From: Ignavibacteria bacterium UBA2373
GTDB taxonomy: Bacteria > Bacteroidota > Ignavibacteria > Kapaibacteriales > UBA961
NCBI GenBank assembly: GCA_002344005.1
Contig: DDTD01000003.1
Coordinates: forward strand, 1 to 8,356
Length of the DNA stretch: 8,356 nucleotides
Direction of reading: 5' to 3'
Shown here: in pieces, positions 7,501-8,356 of the stretch
How the letters are laid out: each line of letters opens with the position of its first letter
Position numbering within the stretch: the first letter of the stretch is position 1
The notes under the pieces: model-generated
Told to the model about the DNA's origin: nothing
Seen by the model: only the letters and a program-made list of their open reading frames with translations
The model's database searches: none
Made by a program: the position numbers and the translations under genes

Positions 7501-8055
7501 TAAACCGATAACACGCCATGTGGCTCCCGCATCGGTTGTCTTGAATATACCCGCTCCGGCAATAGAATAACTGCCCGAACGATACTCACCCGTACCGGCA
7601 TAGAGTATGTCCGGATTATTCGGGTCCATCGCTAAAGCACCCATTTCAGTAGAATTAGTAAAATCCATAAGTGGAGTCCATGAATCGCCGCCATCCGTAG
7701 TGCGCCACACACCTCCACCGGCAGCACCTATATAGACCCAGCCATCTTTTGTCGGGTGATGCACCACCGCACGAACTCTGCCGCCAACATTGAAAGGACC
7801 CAATTGCCGCCATGTGGGTTGCTCTGCCAAAACTTGCGCATTATTGGACTTCTGATTAAAACTTGCACGATAATCGCTCACTTTTTGTGATAACAGATTA
7901 GCCGGCAATGTGCCATAAGGGTAAGCACGCTGTTCATAGCGCCAACGGGCTTTGTCATCGGGATGACCTTCTTTTTCGCCTTCGCGTTTTGCATATACTG
8001 CGCTGATGCTTCCTACAAGTATCATCAACATGATGAGTCGTCGCAATGATTTCAT
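4576..8055 (-). CDS. Secreted Asp-box/BNR beta-propeller (VPS10/sortilin-like) protein with T9SS type A sorting domain
   Basis: A 1159-residue exported protein. Residues 1-22 are a signal peptide: basic KSLRR, a hydrophobic core and an AVYA cleavage region. Residues about 80-730 form one or two large beta-propellers with at least nine Asp-box motifs (S/T-x-D/N-x-G-x-x-W), including TTDGGDSW (119-126), TTDAGATW (173-180), STDAGETW (218-225), TLDGGETW (258-265), STNGGKNW (309-316), STNKGYSW (407-414), TFDNGTKW (540-547), TTDLGKTW (636-643) and TYNGGETW (679-686). An Ig-like beta domain follows (about 738-826), then a second NHL/YncE-like propeller (about 830-1058, with PYGIAYDGN and RGIEYDPRDKNFWVTSYG). 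Residues 1075-1159 are a T9SS sorting domain (VYPNPF at 1078, GLPAGVYSL near 1133), removed after outer-membrane passage. Asp-box folds occur in sialidases and sortilins, but no sialidase catalytic set (FRIP, Tyr/Glu pair) is evident, so no enzymatic activity is assigned. Surface adhesion or substrate binding is likely. The start has GGAG nine bases upstream. Confidence 0.93.
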   Translation of the reverse strand: MKSLRRLIMLMILVGSISAVYAKREGEKEGHPDDKARWRYEQRAYPYGTLPANLLSQKVSDYRASFNQKSNNAQVLAEQPTWRQLGPFNVGGRVRAVVHHPTKDGWVYIGAAGGGVWRTTDGGDSWTPLMDFTNSTEMGALAMDPNNPDILYAGTGEYRSGSYSIAGAGIFKTTDAGATWRVIGLTNVGGFSKIYVHPKNSNLIYAGGIDANAGFYKSTDAGETWKRMNNGVISDISLHPDNPDDVIVGIAGENVFQTLDGGETWTNLLVDNAVTFARISVQRSPANLNKLYMLAALSSSSGAPASYVSTNGGKNWQSRNITSTAFGGDPARRQGDYDNFIMPHPADEKICLLGGVDLFYTDNNASLWQEVAGYDFPETHPDMHCAAYNPMNPNIVYLGCDGGMYKSTNKGYSWFAINNNLPITQYHGMAIDHSKGTKNYGGTQDNGTISDDAMMWGNVAGGDGSHAIVNSSNPNIVWGGTQYGGVFKRDMSSGNFTSYANRFTDAVTKVLDQAAFVAPLEADPNDPATIYSGRRALWVTFDNGTKWTRVSPYLTQTISAVGISPADPDASTIWIGGSGELFVTNTGGGTKAEDWTEVTYNGIPNRFVSDIECSRVDKNTAFVTFSGFNSSHVYKTTDLGKTWKDIGKGLPDVPCNSLIMHPDDENIIFVGTDFGVYVTYNGGETWAPYGIGLPNTMVVDMMFYEPPTPLAGKMALRVATHGRSMWEIDVPNGVQVTEAEITAPTGGEIYTGGTNQKISWYGFTPPVKIEYSLDNGLSWITITGDAVGNSLRWNVPNKPTFTGRVRVSSTTNTEQTKISSTFTIELLRTGSVIAATSVSHIPYGIAYDGNNGLWTTSFGDNKLVKLNATTLNIEKVVRIEKGDSLFTDLSFNKATGTIYLQKFVNTESGIGFIYEIDTTGKVLREFNSPGRYPIGIEIVNNTMITSERDGDRNIYTLNISNGAQISKVKNPFNVNLGPRCICYDGKNSLFQASTAFPGNVLQASYAVEIPLDNLSQERSRFELVNTSGIINARGIEYDPRDKNFWVTSYGGDIFKIGGWEITTSVAEEQPKAIALEVYPNPFDNTAFIGYTILRPTQTMRMEAINLLGQTVQVIYDGPVSMGNSGVLRFDRNGLPAGVYSLIATFDDGTKQVFSTLIAQ

Positions 8056-8067
8056 CTATACATTCTC

Positions 8068-8097
8068 CAAATATATTGTGTGTAAATTTTCAACAAA
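8068..8097 (-). promoter_or_regulatory. candidate Bacteroidota-type promoter upstream of the BNR gene
   Basis: The minus strand shows TTTG (8097-8094), an 18-base spacer, then TATATTTG (8075-8068), matching the -33 TTTG / -7 TAnnTTTG pattern, though 19-21 bases is the more usual spacing. The start point would fall only about six bases before the ATG at 8055, and the GGAG ribosome-binding site (8068-8065) overlaps the -7 box. Promoter and GGAG therefore cannot both serve the same transcript, which weakens the call. Confidence 0.3.
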
Positions 8098-8356
8098 GAT
8101 ACGATTTTGCATCAAATGTTTCTCTATTCTTGCTCTCAATATAAAAGTCGGTTTTATGGGCAGTTACTTTATGCGAACAATCATAAATAATCCCATCCCT
8201 GCCGGATTTGATATTTATTGTATTGTTTCCCATTATCATCCCATCACTACCTGATTGAATTTCATTCACACTTCGTAGCAGCGATATAGTACAGCCCCCA
8301 ATCAAAGCGATGACGAAGCCAATCGAGCCGACGACGACCCCGATTGAGGCGATGAC
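8090..8356 (-). CDS. C-terminal part of a putative small membrane protein, unrecognised
   Basis: The frame is open from the right edge to the TGA at 8092-8090, giving 88 visible residues with no start in view. The first 27 are hydrophobic and glycine-rich (VIASIGV, VVGSIGF, VIALIGG, then CTISLL) and look like a membrane segment. They are encoded by a 21-bp tandem repeat. The remainder is polar with alternating short hydrophobic runs (NTINIKS, GIIYD, TDFYIES), suggesting beta strands, and contains two related segments 16 residues apart (EIQSGSDGMI and NIKSGRDGII). I do not recognise the family. It ends 34 bases before the BNR start in the same direction, so the two could be linked. The open frame is short and part of it may be chance, so the gene is only moderately supported. 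Confidence 0.4.
   Translation of the reverse strand, partial: VIASIGVVVGSIGFVIALIGGCTISLLRSVNEIQSGSDGMIMGNNTINIKSGRDGIIYDCSHKVTAHKTDFYIESKNRETFDAKSYLC
8298..8356. repeat. 21-bp tandem repeat, about 2.8 copies, running off the right edge
   Basis: Three adjacent units start CCAATC, CCAATC and CCGATT at 8298, 8319 and 8340. The first two share 15 of 21 bases; the first and the truncated third share 13 of 17. Most differences between the first and third are transitions, several at third codon positions. The unit length is a multiple of three, and on the minus strand it encodes seven-residue hydrophobic repeats. The array may continue beyond the window. Confidence 0.65.

Noticed and set aside
4576..8055. 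Assigning the BNR protein as a sialidase
   Set aside because: Asp-boxes alone are structural; no FRIP motif or arginine triad and Tyr/Glu catalytic pattern was evident, and the architecture fits VPS10/sortilin-like propellers better.
8052..8063. Four-codon upstream frame (ATG TAT AGA TGA) overlapping the BNR start
   Set aside because: The GGAG is only two bases from this ATG, too close to drive initiation there, and such short frames are common by chance.
8090..8305. A 71-residue protein starting at TTG 8305
   Set aside because: The same frame stays open to the window edge and the hydrophobic repeat continues upstream, so this TTG is unlikely to be the true start; it was annotated as a partial gene instead.

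Overview
All supported genes in this window lie on the minus strand, so transcription reads from high to low coordinates. In that order they are: the end of a small putative membrane protein (unrecognised), a large secreted Asp-box/BNR beta-propeller protein with a type IX secretion sorting domain, the flagellar stator protein MotB, a double-domain FliW, CsrA, a CheY-like response regulator with a disordered tail, and a RecQ-family helicase whose C-terminus runs off the left edge.

The organism is probably a flagellated member of the Bacteroidota/Chlorobiota/Ignavibacteria/Kapabacteria assemblage. This is an inference. The C-terminal domain of the 1159-residue protein (a YPNPF start and a GxYxL end) is a Por/T9SS type A sorting signal, which is confined to that assemblage. 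A MotB with its proton-binding aspartate and a FliW/CsrA pair show that the cell builds flagella. Most Bacteroidota lack flagella, so deep branches such as Ignavibacteria or Kapabacteria fit best. Two candidate TAnnTTTG promoter boxes, the Bacteroidota-type -7 element, agree with this.

Regions. 8056-8356: the tail of a putative membrane ORF with a 21-bp tandem repeat that runs off the right edge, then a short promoter-like leader. 4576-8055: the secreted BNR protein. 4517-4551: an intrinsic terminator whose U-tract touches the motB start codon. 2507-4516: the motility block motB, fliW-fliW and csrA. fliW and csrA are only 17 nt apart and are clearly co-transcribed, and a candidate promoter lies just upstream of fliW. 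2408-2506: a spacer that begins with a hairpin presenting GGA in its loop, a possible CsrA target. 1811-2407: the response regulator. 1706-1810: a spacer with a 12-bp perfect palindrome. 1-1705: the RecQ-like helicase, visibly more AT-rich than most of its neighbours.

The functional core is the FliW/CsrA switch. In characterised systems FliW sequesters CsrA and so relieves translational repression of flagellin. Here FliW has been duplicated and fused into one chain, the main novelty of the window. RNA structures around fliW and after csrA could be control elements for the same switch. No tRNA, rRNA, CRISPR array or insertion sequence was seen.
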